From positions 93,352,152 through 93,416,151 of the forward strand of contig NC_079213.1 of the NCBI RefSeq assembly GCF_029633865.1: a DNA stretch of 64,000 nt. Direction: 5' to 3'. The position numbers were made by a program, and so were the translations under genes. Below, one piece after another: positions 22,905-35,771 of the stretch (positions are counted from its first letter, which is position 1; each line of letters starts with the position of its first letter). The stretch comes from Lampris incognitus. Taxonomy: Eukaryota > Chordata > Actinopteri > Lampriformes > Lampridae. The notes beneath the pieces are model-generated. The model was given only the letters and a program-made list of their open reading frames with translations, did not search any database and had not been told where the DNA came from.

Positions 22905-25324
22905 GTCTTGGTGCAGTTCTTTAAAAACAAGGGCTGGTAGACTTTGGGGATAACTAGCTGTTCTCCACGGCCTGTTGTGCGACGCAGCACACCGTCTTCA
23001 CCCACCTGGATCTTTAACCATTGTTTCAGTAGTATAGCCACAGCAGAGTGCTCTGCCTTTACCTCTGCTCTGCTCTGTCTCTTGTTTAGTGACTTATACC
23101 AGAGGATTCTGGATAAGTGTTCATCCTCTTCCTGAGCCGCGCGGATTTGTGCTGGGGTGAGCAGTTGGCCTGTCTCACAGTCCTTTACCAGGCTCAAGGC
23201 GCTGATGTGAACAATTCCCACACCCAGGCAAGGGGCTCTCCTTTGAACTTTGACACTCTCCATGGATGCACTGATTGCGTCGTGACTGACCTCTTTAATA
23301 CAGTGGCTCATGTATTCCTTGATGTCCAAAGGCATCCGAGACAGCCCGTCAGCATCTGAGTTGTTTCTTCCAGGACGATAGCGTATGTTGAAGTTATAAT
23401 CTGCCAGCTCCGCGACCCACCTGTGCCCTGTGGCATTGAGTTTTGCAGAAGTGAGCACATATGTTAATGGGTTGTTGTCTGTATAGACAACAAATGATGT
23501 GGCGTAGTACAAGTAGTCACGGAACCGTTCGCATACGGCCCACTTTAATGCCAAAAACTCCAATTTCCCAGAGTGGAGATGGTACCTCTTCTCTGCAGGA
23601 CTCAGGGTGCGTGAACCATAAGCTATCACTCTCATTTTACCTTGCTGAAGCTGATACAGCACCGCACCCAGACCAATTTGTGATGCGTCACAATGCAACA
23701 CAAATGGCTGGGTGAAATCTGGATATCCAAGGATGGGAGGCTCTGTGAGTGCATCAATCAGCTGGTTTGACACTTCCTGGTGGGCACTTGTCCACTGAAT
23801 GGGCGTGTGTGATGGTAAGTGTCCTTTCTTTTTCTTTGCTGTGTTCTTATGTCTTACTTTTGGTTGGTCGGGTGTGTGTTCCTCAGCGCCTGGGGCAGTT
23901 AGCGGACTGTACAATGGGTGGGCCACGCGGGAGAAGTTGGGGATAAAGGGTCGGTAATAGGAGAGAAAGCCAAGCCTCTGGCGTAGATCACCAACCGTAG
24001 CAGGGATTTTCTCCTTCAGAGCCATCACTGGTGCTATCTCCGCGGGGTCCATTGTATAACCCTCTGCTGTCACCAGCCTGCCAAGAAACTTCACACTGGA
24101 CTTGAACAGTTCCCACTTCTTTGGCGTTAGTTTAACCCCATGCTTTTTGTAGTGCTGGAGGACTAACTGAACATGCTCCAAATGTTCTTCAAAACTGCTG
24201 CTGTGTACTAAGTTGTCATCTAGGTAGGGGAGGCAAATGGTGTCTCTCAGGCCCGCTAAACAGTGCTCCATGCTCCTCTGAAATTCTGCAGGTGCTGAGC
24301 TCAGACCAAAGGGTATGCGTACCCACTCGTACAATCCCCAGGGCGTGATGAAGGCTGTCAATGGGCGGCTCTCTTCATCCAGGAAGCCCTGGTGGTACGC
24401 TTTACCCTGGTCTAAAACCGAGAACCATGAGCTTCCACCCAAGGCATCCAACATGTCCTGGATCCTTGGTATAGGATGTCTGTCAGGGGTGGGTTTGCAA
24501 TTGAGCTCTCTATAATCGCAACAGAGACATAGGGTGCTGTCCTTCCGGACACAAACCACCGGCGATGAATAAGGTGAGTGTGAGGGGATGATCCACCCCC
24601 TGTTCAGCAGGTCTTGCAGGTATTCTTTTACCTCATTGTGGAGGGGTTTTGGTACAGACATGTAGGTCTTTTGCCCTGGTTTGGTGTCATTGAGGGTAAT
24701 GTGCATCTTGAGAGATGGAATGCAGCCTATGTCGTCGCTATCAAATGCAAAAGCCTGACACTCTTCGCGCAGCATTTTCTTTGCAGCCTCCCGTTGAACC
24801 TTTGTGAGGTGTTCCAGATCTACAGGGGGGTCCCATGATGTTGGCTTCTCTTCCTGTCTGCTATCAGATTGTGGTGCAGGTCGTGCTGTGCTGGTTACCC
24901 CACTGACCTTGGCTTCCATGCCATCTGTTCTATAAGGTGGTGGGGCTGCTGTGTACACTGTCTTAACTGATTCTAAAAGTCCAATAACTTTATGATGGTC
25001 TAGGTAGATCGTGTGGTTGGAGGTGTTTGTCAATGGAATCGGTACATATGGGATTTTCTTTTCTGGGATCCTCACAAGCACTTCAGTACAAACCACGCCC
25101 TCTGGTGCAGGATGAAGGGCATCAGGTGAAAACAACATGTCTTCACCCTTACATTGTGCACCCACATGTGCTCTGATATAGACGGTGGTGACTATATTGG
25201 CTGGTAAGGGCACCCTTTTTCCACCTGTGCGGGCCACACCACTCTCTGGGTCCCCAGCACTATTCTGCAACAACTTCACAACCCTCTGCGCAGTTTTTAC
25301 CGTAATCTCGAAGGCTTTACCCAC
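22826..25324 (-). pseudogene. Gypsy reverse transcriptase and RNase H region
   Basis: The RT blocks are [43 protein letters not shown] and the catalytic YLDDNLVHS. RNase H follows ([27 protein letters not shown]), then [16 protein letters not shown]. The C-terminal end overlaps the integrase region. Part of a fossil retroelement. Confidence 0.88.
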
Positions 25325-25363
25325 TTGGTGTGCCAGCTGTTGTTTTCCACTTCTGGTTTTCCC

Positions 25364-25981
25364 TTAATTTCTGTTGATGATGGCTCTTATGACGTTGTAG
25401 CCTATAATAGGGTCACTTGCGACTGCAGGGTCACTTGACACCAGCATTGGCACTTGTAGGTGGCTTGTATTGCAGGGGTCATCCTCCAGCCGAAAGCTGA
25501 CCTCAATCCAACCAATATAGGAGATGGGGGTGTCATTGGCGGCAAGGAGTTCAAGTGTCTCTTCCCCCAGAATCTCTGAGATGGGCCGGATAACTGTATG
25601 GGGTAGGTGTTTCTGACGCCATGGTTCATTTATTATACAAGCCTGTGCCCCTGAGTCCCACAATACCTTAACTGGATGATTGTCCAAGAAACAGTTCACT
25701 TCACACCTTTCTCCTACAAGGTCAACTAGCCGTGACTGGCATTTAGAGGTTAGATATTGAACTGTTCTTACAGTTACAGGGGTGTCTGTTACATTTTCTG
25801 TGGCTGCTGTTGTGGGCAGAATAGTATGGCTGGTTGAGGCTGTCTTCTTTTGGGACGCTCCATCCTGGACTACCGCTGGTCCCGTTTCGGCAGTCCACTT
25901 CCGTTTCCCGACAAAGTTCCCTGCCTCCTGCACCCACGAGAGAAGTGTCCCTCTTGTCCACATTTGAAACAGTGTGGGCAA
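25364..25981 (-). pseudogene. Gypsy protease region
   Basis: Contains VLWDSGAQACIIN, the aspartic-protease DSG motif expected between gag and RT. A CCHC zinc-knuckle coding stretch (CFKCGQEGHFSRGC) lies at about 25.93-25.98 kb in a neighbouring frame. Part of a fossil retroelement. Confidence 0.7.
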
Positions 25982-26025
25982 TTTTCACCCACCTTCTCCT
26001 CTCTGCACTTTTTACAGCCTCTTTC

Positions 26026-27225
26026 TCACTGCCATGGTCCTGGAGGGCGGTGACTCGTCTCCATCACTGCAATGAACATCTGTTTCATTTCATTGCGAAG
26101 CTCCTCCATAATCTGCTGCGTGTTTATGCTGTCCTGTTTAGCCTCTTTTCCTTTGACTGTTTTGACTGCCGCTTCTGACTTGGATTCACTTATTTTAGAG
26201 GGGCTCTGAGTGGGTGTGAAATCGGCTTGGGTTTCGATTTGCAGCCCCTGCACTTTAGGATTTTTCGCAGTGGTGAATCTTTTCTGCTTCTCTTGTCTCT
26301 CATTTTCAAGCTTTGCAGCTTCATTCACCTTCTCAATGAGTTCTTCATCGGTTATTGTCACCTTACTAAGGTAGGGCAAAATCTGAAATTTCACTGAGTC
26401 ACTCAATAGCCCTGTTTCAATAGAGCGGAGGAACTTGCGCTGAATTGTGGCTTGGCTATACTGGTCGTCAGTTTCCTCATTTGCCACCTTCCATAAGAGT
26501 TTCTCCTTCAGCTCAATTGCTCGGAATACAAAGTTCAGGGCAGTCTCTCTCGGCTCCTGAGAGATGTTTATCAGCTGGTTGTAGAGTTCAGTGGAGCTGT
26601 CTACTTTGTAATGGCCCTTTAAGATTGTGAGAAGTGTTTGGAAGGTCAGTCCACGTTTGATTTCCAACATGTCCCTCAAAGGAAGTCCTGAACTGACAGC
26701 CCTGATGACTGCTTCTACAATCTCAGTCTCTGTGTGTCCTCTTTCTAATCCCATCTCAATCTGGCGGACTAAACTGAGGTAAGATAATTTTTCTTTTTGG
26801 CCACTTTCTCCAATCTGCCCCATAATCTTAAACTCCCTTCTCAGCGTTACCTCAGGCAAGGTGCGGTTTGGCTCTGGTCGGGTTGTGAACGGAGAGGCTA
26901 TGGGTCTTTGACGAAGGTCATGTGGCAAGATGGATGCAGGCTCCTCTGAGGACATCTCCTTGTGTGGTTGGAAACGATTTTGTCTGTCAATAAATGTTAG
27001 TAGGTCTGTGCAGTACTGATTTTCATCATCCTCATCATTTTCCTCAATCTCATCCAGCACGCTCTCTGCCATCTTGATGAGTACCCTTCGACTCTGGCTG
27101 CGGGGGTCTCCTCCTTTGTCCAGGCCTTCACACTTCATGTACCTGCAGACATCTATTAGAGACTCCTGCCCCAACTGCCATAGGACTGCACTCACTCGAT
27201 CACGCAGGATCTGGCTGTCACTCAT
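26026..27225 (-). pseudogene. Gypsy gag-like region
   Basis: A 399-codon frame begins MSDSQILRDRVSAVLWQL just inside the 5' LTR. Its composition is polar and Lys/Glu-rich, with a central helical block (YNQLINISQEPRETALNFVF) that resembles the retrotransposon gag family. It is first in the element, as gag should be. Confidence 0.75.
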
Positions 27226-27324
27226 TTTACTGAAGATTGAAGAAGGTTCGACTCTTTGTGAAGGAGGGGGGATTTGGAGTGAATTATTTCTCTTCTGCCT
27301 CCTCCTGGCTGGCTCGCCAAAATA

Positions 27325-27702
27325 TGTTACACTTTTAAGAATGACGCGATTGCCGGTTCTTGTGTAGCATATTAATTTTCGTTTTTATTCCTCTTGGAAC
27401 ATAAACAAACACAACATCAGTCCTGGCGTCTGTGTATTATTCGTGCGTCTGACGTCTCACTCTACCAGTGACAGGCATCAGTCACCGATACCTTACACCT
27501 ACAGCGCCCCCTGTTGACCATGTGCTCCAACCATTTAAGACAGAACCAGAAATACTAGAAAATAGAAATCACATGAACAACACTGAAGCAGTAATTTTAA
27601 CATATTTTAAAGTCTTTCACTTTTTTATAAGGAGTTTTAATTTTAAATGGGGGGCAAGATATTTTAATCTTTTTCATGTCAATGAAAACACTCAGTGCCA
27701 CA
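27325..27702 (-). repeat. 5' LTR of the Gypsy element
   Basis: 378 bp; TGTGGC and GTAACA are its ends on the minus strand. A SINE fragment abuts its outer end directly, so the element entered or truncated a SINE. Confidence 0.8.
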
Positions 27703-27841
27703 CAGACACGGGGAGAACACGCAAACTCCACACAGAGGACAACCTGGGATGACCTCCAAGGTTGGACAACCCCGGGGTTCGAACCCAGGACCTTCTTGCT
27801 GTGAGTTGACAGTGCTAACCACTGGGCCACCTTGCCGCCCA
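27703..27841 (-). mobile_element. SINE head fragment next to the 5' LTR
   Basis: Reversed SINE head: GGTTCGAACCCAGGACCTTC and GTGCTAACCACTGGGCCACC are complements of the B-box and A-box regions of the copy at 6812. The rest of the SINE is missing at the LTR junction. Confidence 0.75.
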
Positions 27842-27845
27842 CTGA

Positions 27846-27955
27846 AGAGGACTTTTAGAGTTTTGACTGAAGAGGTCACTTAGATGAGTGATGAAACACT
27901 TCTCTCTCAATAAATGTTGTGTTCAGATGAACTGATTCACCTTTCTGTGATTTTC
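27846..27955 (-). repeat. Inverted copy of the repeat at 20686
   Basis: GAAGAGGTCACTTAGATGAG and AATAAATGTTGTGTTCAGAT are complements of blocks at 20686-20760. The Gypsy element is thus bracketed by oppositely oriented copies of one repeat. Confidence 0.7.
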
Positions 27956-30090
27956 TTACCTGGATTATTCAGCATGCATAAAGACATTCCTTGCTTGCTT
28001 ATTTTGGGGTGAATAACAGTCTCTTAAGTGGTTTCTCACAAAAAGTTTGACTCTTCTAATATGACTTGTTGGGGACTAGACAGGGGTTATGTATATGTCC
28101 TAATGTGTAAAATTTTAGCACTGAAAAATTGTCAACTTGCTTTTCAACATCACCATATACAAGATGTATTTATAGTGTGAGAGTACCTCTCATTGGGACT
28201 AGTTTAAATTGGTGTTGATTGCAGCCTTAATATTCACAGTATACCTTCAAGTGTGGACCAAAGAAAAGCAGTGTGTTTTGTTGTGTACCTCATGTGGAGC
28301 TGCTGTTTGCTAAAGCTTGCACCATGGAGACAAACAGCCAAATCTTCTTGAATTCTCCAGCTTTTGGCCAGGACAGGAATCAGATCACATCAAAAAGTGA
28401 CCTCCACCAACCAGGCCCAGGCTCGGCACATACAGGATATTCTGCTGGCCGTGTCATCAAGGGGCCATCCATCTTCTACCTAGATTAAGAAATGGGGACA
28501 TTCGGGAATTGACTGTAGGTCATGTTTAACTGGACCGGTACAGTATGTGTAGTGTTAGGAGCACGAAATTGAGAGAGCCACAGTTGTCTGCGGGCTTCAC
28601 CTGTTGGCTTCACACCAGAGTTGCGGTGCAGGAAAATAATCCATATGAACTAATTCAGAGGCTTGAGTCAGTGTCGCAGGAGGCTATTTTGGGAAACAGG
28701 GGTAGTTGAGTGGGACACCTATATCTATCTCTGGGATGAGTCAAAATCACGGCAGTCAGATGTATCTCTCTGCCTCTGCCCCAAGTGGATGCCTGAGTGG
28801 GTCACAGACTAAACACGAGATTTAGGCTGTTAGCACTGGATTTGCAGCACACGAGGCTCCAGGCACGTGCCTATATCACACACGTTTCCACATTTATATA
28901 TAGGCCAAATAATTGCTCATGTCCCATAGGGAAATACCTCGTTCCTTCTACAAAGGAGTCAATGTGAACTTCATCTCATCATGGCACCGCTAACTAAAGA
29001 GGGGTCATGGCTGTGCGGGTTTTATTATTTTATCTAGCTATGGAAGGTCAAAACTTATACCCTGAATATCTCAATTCAATCTCCCCTTTTTACAACTGCC
29101 CTATCCTGCAAAAATCCCAAACTCAATGAACTGCCTTCCTTTTTACCTGTTCTTATAGTCATGCATTCTTATTTTTTTCGCTTTTCATGTAACATTTTGT
29201 TGTTGTTGTTGTTTTTCCAGTAAAACACCATGGGTTATAAATAAAATGCACAATTATCATTACTGCTATTGTGAGAATAAAGCCACAGGAAAAGCTGACA
29301 CAAAGAGGATGGAAAAAGTAATCGGGTTTGTTACTGTTGTCCAGGGTCTTATCGGCTCCTTTTATTTCACTGTGTGTGTGTGAACCTCAACACAAATGTA
29401 CACGCTCGTTCATGTGTGTGCGTGCGCGCGCACACACACAAATTCCTGTGGGTTAAGTGGTAAGGTAGGAGTTGGAGAATCTCACTTGAGGGAAACCTAA
29501 GACGGTTTTGCAGGCAGCTGGTTTTGTGTCAGCACCCCGTCAACTGGGTTGGGGAACAGGGAGAAAGTCAGACTTGCAACCTTACAAGCATGTTAAAGGC
29601 TGAGCATGCTGTGGCATATCTAACACTGTTTAATCTGAAGTGGGTTTGTGATTGAATGAATGGTACCATACATACATTATTCCTCTCTTTTCCATGTTGT
29701 CCTAGCCGTGGCTTTCCACGGCAGACGGTGGCAGAGTCTAGAGGTTAGACAAGCAGCCTTTCGGCGTAAAGGATTCATCTGAAATCCCTCAACATGCTGG
29801 GAAATCTGGGTGGCTGAGCAGGTAGTGGTCTTCCTAAAGATCTGCCATTTATGGACCTATTGAGCAAATCACCCCACCCCCCACTCCTCCTATAGAGTTG
29901 CTCGGTGACTTTAACAAAAGAAGGGCTTGGCTGTCTATGGCCTCTCATTGGTGGTCAACAGTAACTAGGTAGACAAAGGTTTTAAAAGGTTAAATAAAGC
30001 TCCAGTCGATATTAATAACATTCAAATAAGTCAATTAAACAAAGCGATCCTTGTTATAGAAGAGAGAAGAAAACAAAGCCACTTTATCAT
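27956..30090. other. Intergenic, no gene recognised
   Basis: No coding or RNA gene features seen. Short CA/CG runs lie at about 29418-29440. Confidence 0.5.
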
Positions 30091-30091
30091 G

Positions 30092-30405
30092 TGACTGTGC
30101 AGGTTACAATGAAATTTGTTCTCTGCATTTAACCCACCCTATTGTATAGGAGCAGTGGGCAGCTGCAGCGCCCGGGGACCAACTACAGTTCTTCTTTCCA
30201 CTGCCTTGCTCAGGGGCACAGGCAGGAATATTAATCCTAACATGCATGTCTTTTTGACGGCGGGAGGAAACTGGAGGAAACCCACGCAGACACGGGGAGA
30301 ACATGCAAACTCCACAGATAGGACCTGGGACAGCCTGGGGTTCGAACCCAGGACCTTCTTGTTGTGAGGCAACAGTGCTAACCACTGGGCCACCATGCTG
30401 GTATA
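30092..30405 (-). mobile_element. SINE fragment fused to another fish repeat
   Basis: 30250-30405 is the reversed SINE head (GGTTCGAACCCAGGACCTTC, GTGCTAACCACTGGGCCACC). 30092-30250 is a different repeat body (AATGAAATTTGTTCTCTGCA ... AGCAGTGGGCAGCTGCAGCG). Confidence 0.65.
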
Positions 30406-30788
30406 CTGGTATTTCCTAAATCCGTTATTAAAGTGAAACTTCTGTCTCTGTTCCAAGTGACTGCAGCTGTGGAGAGTTATTTCATCATGCCCGTGTCTTG
30501 TCTAATCAGCTGACAGTGGAATGAAAAGAGGACTATTGTGACAGTAAAGGCATCAGACACGCTTCTGAGTCGACTGGAGACCAGAAACTAGATCACAAAC
30601 TGGACGCTGGACTGGGCTCTCTGTGCTTAAACTGGATCTCCTCTTGTGTGGTAACAGATGCACAGAGGTGAGGTGGACAGGAGCAACATCTGCTCTGCAG
30701 CCCTCGTACAAAAGAGACCAAAACCATCTGGTGGCTGTTGGGAAGATTAGATGTTTCTTTATGTTTGTTCGATTTCATTAACCCTGGG

Positions 30789-30897
30789 GTGGTGGTGGTG
30801 GTGGTGATGATGATGATGGTGATGATGATGGGGAAACTTGTCCTTAGACACACTCCCATTGCCCTTATAATAATCGTCAGCTTTTTCAGATGCATAT

Positions 30898-30929
<32 letters not shown>

Positions 30930-30931
30930 TC

Positions 30932-31016
<85 letters not shown>
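30789..31016. repeat. Compound microsatellite (GTG/GAT, CA, CT, CA)
   Basis: Runs of GGT and GAT at 30789-30830, CA at 30903-30928, CT at 30932-30974 and CA at 30975-31014. Open frames here are artefacts of the repeats. Confidence 0.9.
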
Positions 31017-32577
31017 TGGGATAGTTTAAAAATACATACGTTACACTTAAAGGGCTTGGTTTTACCCTGTGGCTGCTTGCATGCACCCATACGAGCACAC
31101 ACATTCACGAGTCTATCTCGCTCTCGCTTTCTCTCACATACACAAGACACTGTTTGAAATGGTGGCTGCATTTCTCCGGGCTGCTTGACAGTAAATTTTA
31201 CACTGAAGGTTAACTCATGTCATTTTTTGGACGCAGAGGACTATTTTTTTCTCTGTGTGTTTCTTTTTTCAGATTCAGACAACTTTATGTATCCCAGAAG
31301 GGCAATTCAGGTCTTTGCAAACAGAATAAACATCGGTGACAGGATCGTGTCCTGGAACAGCCTGTGCTGGGTGGAATGTCTGTGATGCAGAGCCCTAATC
31401 CGCGTCACAGTCAGGTGAGCCGCAGAGGTGACGCTAAACACGTAGGCTATGTCCTATTTTACATTGTCATTGCCTGGCAGACACAATGTGGTGCACAACA
31501 CAAATCCTCTGTGTGTGTGTGTGTGTATGTGTGTTTGTACAAGCATGTACTATATATGTGTTAATCAGTGAGTGTGAATGATGTGAGGCATCGGGTTCAC
31601 CTGTGACATACCTTGTAAATATCCTTTTGGGCTCAAAGGCCTGTGACTGTTTGCATTCATCACCATGAGTCCATGACCTACATGCACACATGTAACAAAT
31701 GATAAATAGGTCATCATCATAAAAGCCTTCAGACATCACAAATAACACATTTTAAATTACTTTTCTCCAGAGAATAAATGCATGAGTTATTTTAACTGGT
31801 TGAAACCCGGTTTAATATTTGTTTTAGATTTGAATACACCCCCGTGTCCTCGCGGCTCTGACCTTGGATCATGTATTGAGGTTTTATTACTGACTGGAAA
31901 GTCTCTCACTTATCATTGGACCTTGTGTGCCCTGGTTGAATGGCCTGCCTGTTTCTTTTTTAGATTTATTCACTGTAACATTTTCACAAGTTCGCTCTCA
32001 TGCTGCTTTCGTTTTATTAAGTGTTCTTACATCACATTAACAACATAGTGTAACACAACTAGAGCAAATTACTATTTACCATGACAGGAACTGTTTAAGT
32101 TAACTCCCCCTGTGATTATGAATTACCCAAAGATTTTAAAATACGCTCCCGTATTTATTCATTTTTATCGTGTATTTGTGCATTGTTGTATGCTGTTTCT
32201 CTGCAGCTTTTATAATGACCATGATGCAACTCTCTTGAGCAGATCTCCCTCGGAACCTGACATGGATTCATTCATCATTGGATGATAAAGGCTGTAACAG
32301 CAAACAAGCAGATCTCGAATTCAAGCGTCTTCATTAGTGGTAGTCTAATTTTCCATAAGACACCTGTGTATGTGTGGCATTTGGCAGGTTTTCTGAGATG
32401 AGCATATCAGGGAGTGCAGCCAAGGTTGTAAATCACATGTTGACTGGAGGTGTGGCACTTGCGTAGCGTTACGTGAGACCACCTGCCAGTCTGCAGGCCC
32501 ACAAACCATCCAGTCACAGCCAGCCTGAGACGACTGGACCTGACCGGCCCAGGCCCTCGTGATTATTACACTGTCCT

Positions 32578-32620
<43 letters not shown>

Positions 32621-33124
32621 TCACACTCACTCATGTACATGTTCCTTCACACACACTCACACACATTGCTGAAAGGCTCTGAGTGCTTGCCAGGGTGTGT
32701 GAGTATATTTAGCAGAGGTTCTTGCAGTGTCAGGAGAGGAGGCGATATGGTAGGTTTTATAAGGGGTGACTTCATTCTTAATGTCTGCATTAATGCGTGT
32801 TTAATGCAGAATCCCACCCCCCCAAAGACCGGCACCTGAATAGTAACTACCAGCTGTCTGCAAGGCTGAGCAGCAGGACTGCTGCTGAAGCTAAACGGAG
32901 GCAAAGGCGAAGCCCTCACTTAATTGCTTCCCCACTACTAAGTGAATTACATCTCTCATCATGCTACATAATAATTGGAAATAGGGCTGGGCGATAATTC
33001 ACTAATTCATCGTCTTTTAGTGGCATCATATTGGGATGAAATTCGGGTATTGTCACATTGTGATACACAATTTCTTTGTTGAAATTGAGGAAAATGAAAT
33101 TACCTAGGAACATTTGCACAGGGA
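31017..33124. other. Intergenic, no gene recognised; (CT)n at 32579-32620
   Basis: A short fragment at 31270-31315 (ACTTTATGTATCCCAGAAGG) resembles the 3' tail of common fish repeats. GT runs occur at about 31509-31535. No coding features were found. Confidence 0.5.
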
Positions 33125-33560
33125 GCCCCCATAGGCAAAAGGTTACAGCGCATGCCACATTCGATTCCAGCCGGTGACCTTAGTTGCCTTCTCTCTCCCA
33201 TTTCCTTCTCCCCCCCCTTTTTTTTCTCCCCAATTGCACTTGGCCAATTACCTCACTCTTCCGACCCATTCCGGTCGCTGCTCCACCCCCTCTGCCATTC
33301 CAGGGAGGGCTGCAGACTACCACATGCCTCCTCCGATAAACGTGGAGTCGCCAGCCGCTTCTTTTCACCCGACAATGAGGAGTTTCGCCAGAGGGATGTA
33401 GCATGTGGGAGAATCACGCTCTTCCCCCCAGGTCCCCCCCCCCCGAACAGGTGCCCTGACAGACCAGAGGAGGCACTAGCGCAACGATCAGGACAGCGCT
33501 GTGTATAGAGAAAGTCTGGCCAACTGGCTACATGGGCGCCATATTGCCTACCAACTGGTA
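33125..33560 (+). mobile_element. Second SINE family, degenerate copy
   Basis: A B-box-like CATTCGATTCCAG near 33158 is followed by a body (CGTGGAGTCGCCAGCCGCTT, GAGGAGTTTCGCCAGAGGGA). I recognise the body as a common fish repeat, and part of its other end is seen inverted at 36735. Boundaries are approximate. Confidence 0.5.
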
Positions 33561-33585
33561 GGCAGCCCCATGCGCGCGCCATGTA

Positions 33586-35168
33586 TACTGCTCAAAAAAA
33601 TAAAGGGAACACCTAAAAACACAATATAGACCTCGATGAATGAAATATTTCAGCTGAAAATCTTTATTTATTAGACAGAGGAATGTGTTTAGAGCAAAAT
33701 AACCTAAGAATGATCAATGGAAATCAAAATCATTAGCCCATTAAGGTCTGGATTCAGAATCATACTCAAAATCAAAGTGGAAAATGAGAACATAGGCTGA
33801 TCCAACTTCTGTGGAAATTCTTCAAGACGATTCAAAATGAGGCTCAGTAGTGTGTGTGGCCTCCACGTGCCTGTATTTACTCCCTACAACGTCTGGGCAT
33901 GCTCCTGATGAGACGACGGATGGTCTCCTGAGGGATCTCCTCCCAGACCTGGATCAGGGCATCGGTCAACTCCTGGACAGTCTGTGGTGCGACATCGCAT
34001 TGGCGGATAGTACGAGACATGATGTCCCAGAGGTGCTCGATTGGATTCAGGTCTGGGGAACGTGCAGGCCAGTCCATAGCATCAATGCCCTCGACATACA
34101 GGAACTGCTGACACACTCTGGCCACATGAGGACGAGCATTGTCATGCATGAGCAGGAACCCAGGGCCCACTGCACCAGCATATGGTCTGACAAGGGGTCT
34201 GAGGATCTCATCCCGGTACCTAATGGCAGTCATGGTACCTCTGGCTAGCACGTAGAGGTCTGTGCGGCCCTCCAAGGATATGCCTCCCCAGACCATCACT
34301 GACCCACCGCCAAACCGGTCATGCTGGAGGATGTTGCAGGCAGCAGAACGTTCTCCACAGCGTCTCCAGACTCTCTCACGTCTCTCACATGTGTTCAGTG
34401 TGAACCTGCTCTCATCTGTGAAGAGCACAGGGCGCCAATGGCGAATCTGCCAACCAAGATGTTCTCTGGCAAAGGTCAATCGGGCTGCACGGTGTTGGGC
34501 TGTGAGCACAGGCCCCAATTGTGGACGTCGGGCCCTCATACCATCCTCATGCATTCTGTTTCTCACTGTTTGAGCAGAAACCTGCACATTAGTGGCCTGT
34601 TGAAGGTCGTTTTGTAGGGCTCCGGCAGTGCTCCTCCTGTTCCTCTTTGCACAAAGGACCAGAAAGGCGGTCCTGCTGCGGGGTTGTTGTCCTCCTGCGG
34701 CCCCCTCCACGTCTCCTGGTGTACTGGCCTGTCTCCTGGTACCTCCTCCATGCTCTGGACACTGTGCTGGGAGACACATCAAATCTTTTTGCCACAGCAC
34801 GCATTGATGTGCCATCCTGGATGAGCTGCACTACCTGAGCAACTTCTGTAGGTTGCAGATACCGCCTCATGCCACCTCTAGTGGCGAGGGCACTAGCAAA
34901 ATGAAAAACTAACCAAAGATCGGCCAGAAAAGATGAGGACAGGCAAATGGTCTGTGGCCACCACCTGCAAATCCATTCCTTTTATAGGGGTTGTCTTGCA
35001 AATTGTCTAATTTCCACCAGGTGGAAATTAGACAATTTACCAACAGGTGAAATTGATTCACAAATCAGTGTTGCTTCCTAACTAAACAGGTTGATATCTC
35101 AAAAGTGTGATTGACTTGGAGCTACATTGCATTGCTTATGTGTTCCCTTTATTTTTTTGAGCAGTGTA
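33586..35168 (-). mobile_element. Tc1/mariner element, DD34E, full length but broken gene
   Basis: The inverted termini are TACTGCTCAAAAAAATAAAG at 33586 and the complement of nearly the same sequence ending at 35168. TA lies at the outer ends. The element is 1.58 kb. A subterminal palindrome with 18-bp perfect arms lies at 35000-35038. Confidence 0.92.
33844..34870 (-). pseudogene. Tc1-type transposase, one frameshift and one late stop
   Basis: Starts at 34870 with [20 protein letters not shown], then the helix-turn-helix [16 protein letters not shown] and a GRRR hinge. The frame changes near 34650-34700 and continues open to 33877. Catalytic residues are FTDESRF, MHDNARPH and SPDLNPIEHLW, with 34 residues between the second Asp and the Glu (DD34E). 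A TAA cuts off the last ten residues, IQARGGHTHY, whose own stop is at 33844. Confidence 0.85.
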
Positions 35169-35205
35169 TATCCATCATTCAATACCAGTACGCACCAGAA
35201 ATTTT

Positions 35206-35771
35206 AGTGCCTCTCAAAAGTATTTATGCAGTGGTATGCAAGTCTTAAAAATGCTAATGACAGCCTCAGAAAAGCTCAAAACCCTTTCTGAATAGTGTCA
35301 AAAAGTTGTCTAAATTCTTTAATCTAATAAATTCCTGTTCCTGTAAGTCAGGGGTCACAGATCAAGTGTAGTAATAGAGATCAGGAGGATGAGTGAAGCA
35401 CGCCATATAATAGGGGTAAGCTATGAGCCTTATGTCATGTGACCAGCTTAATGAGATAACTGACCAAATGTCACCTCACTTTTGACTACTGTTAAATAAG
35501 AATTTAACATGACCAATTAATAAGATGTCTGTTACCTTATTAACTGGTCACATGGCAAAATGAGGCTCACAGCTTACCCTGTTTTGTTGGTGTAATGTAC
35601 CATGAATGGATCACTCCGTTAATTTATATTTCTAGACTTTGACCCCAATTTAGAGGAAACAAGAATTTATTAGATTAAAAATTTAGACAACATATTGAAG
35701 CTATTGAGAAAGGGGGTTGGCCTTTTGAGGCCACACCACTGTCTAAGTAATTTTGAGAGGCGGCACTTTAT
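35206..35771. mobile_element. Foldback element of about 566 bp
   Basis: The two halves are inverted copies of each other. The left end AGTGCCTCTCAAAAGTATTT pairs with the right end near 35752-35768. GTTGTCTAAATT at 35304 pairs with its complement near 35686. GTCATGTGACCAG at 35434 pairs with CTGGTCACATGGC near 35543. Nothing is encoded. It sits inside a degenerate repeat based on CATCATTCAGTACCA that is seen on both sides (35171, 35780, 35828). Confidence 0.75.

Larger units (their letters stand above)
20926..27702 (-). mobile_element. Ty3/Gypsy LTR retrotransposon, fossil copy with both LTRs
   Basis: Direct repeats at 20926-21274 and 27325-27702 bound the element, which reads on the minus strand. 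The LTR starts TGTGGCACTG and ends GTAACA. A purine tract (GTGGGGGAGAG) precedes the 3' LTR, and a TGGCGAGCC-like start follows the 5' LTR. The order gag, protease, RT, RNase H, integrase is that of Ty3/Gypsy. The LTRs differ by a few percent plus small indels, and the 3' LTR is short at its outer end. Coding parts fall in several frames with few interruptions, so it is young to middle-aged. The family name within Gypsy is unclear. Confidence 0.92.

Noticed and set aside
30738-31157. 139-codon ORF
   Set aside because: Built from GTG, GAT, CA and CT microsatellites.
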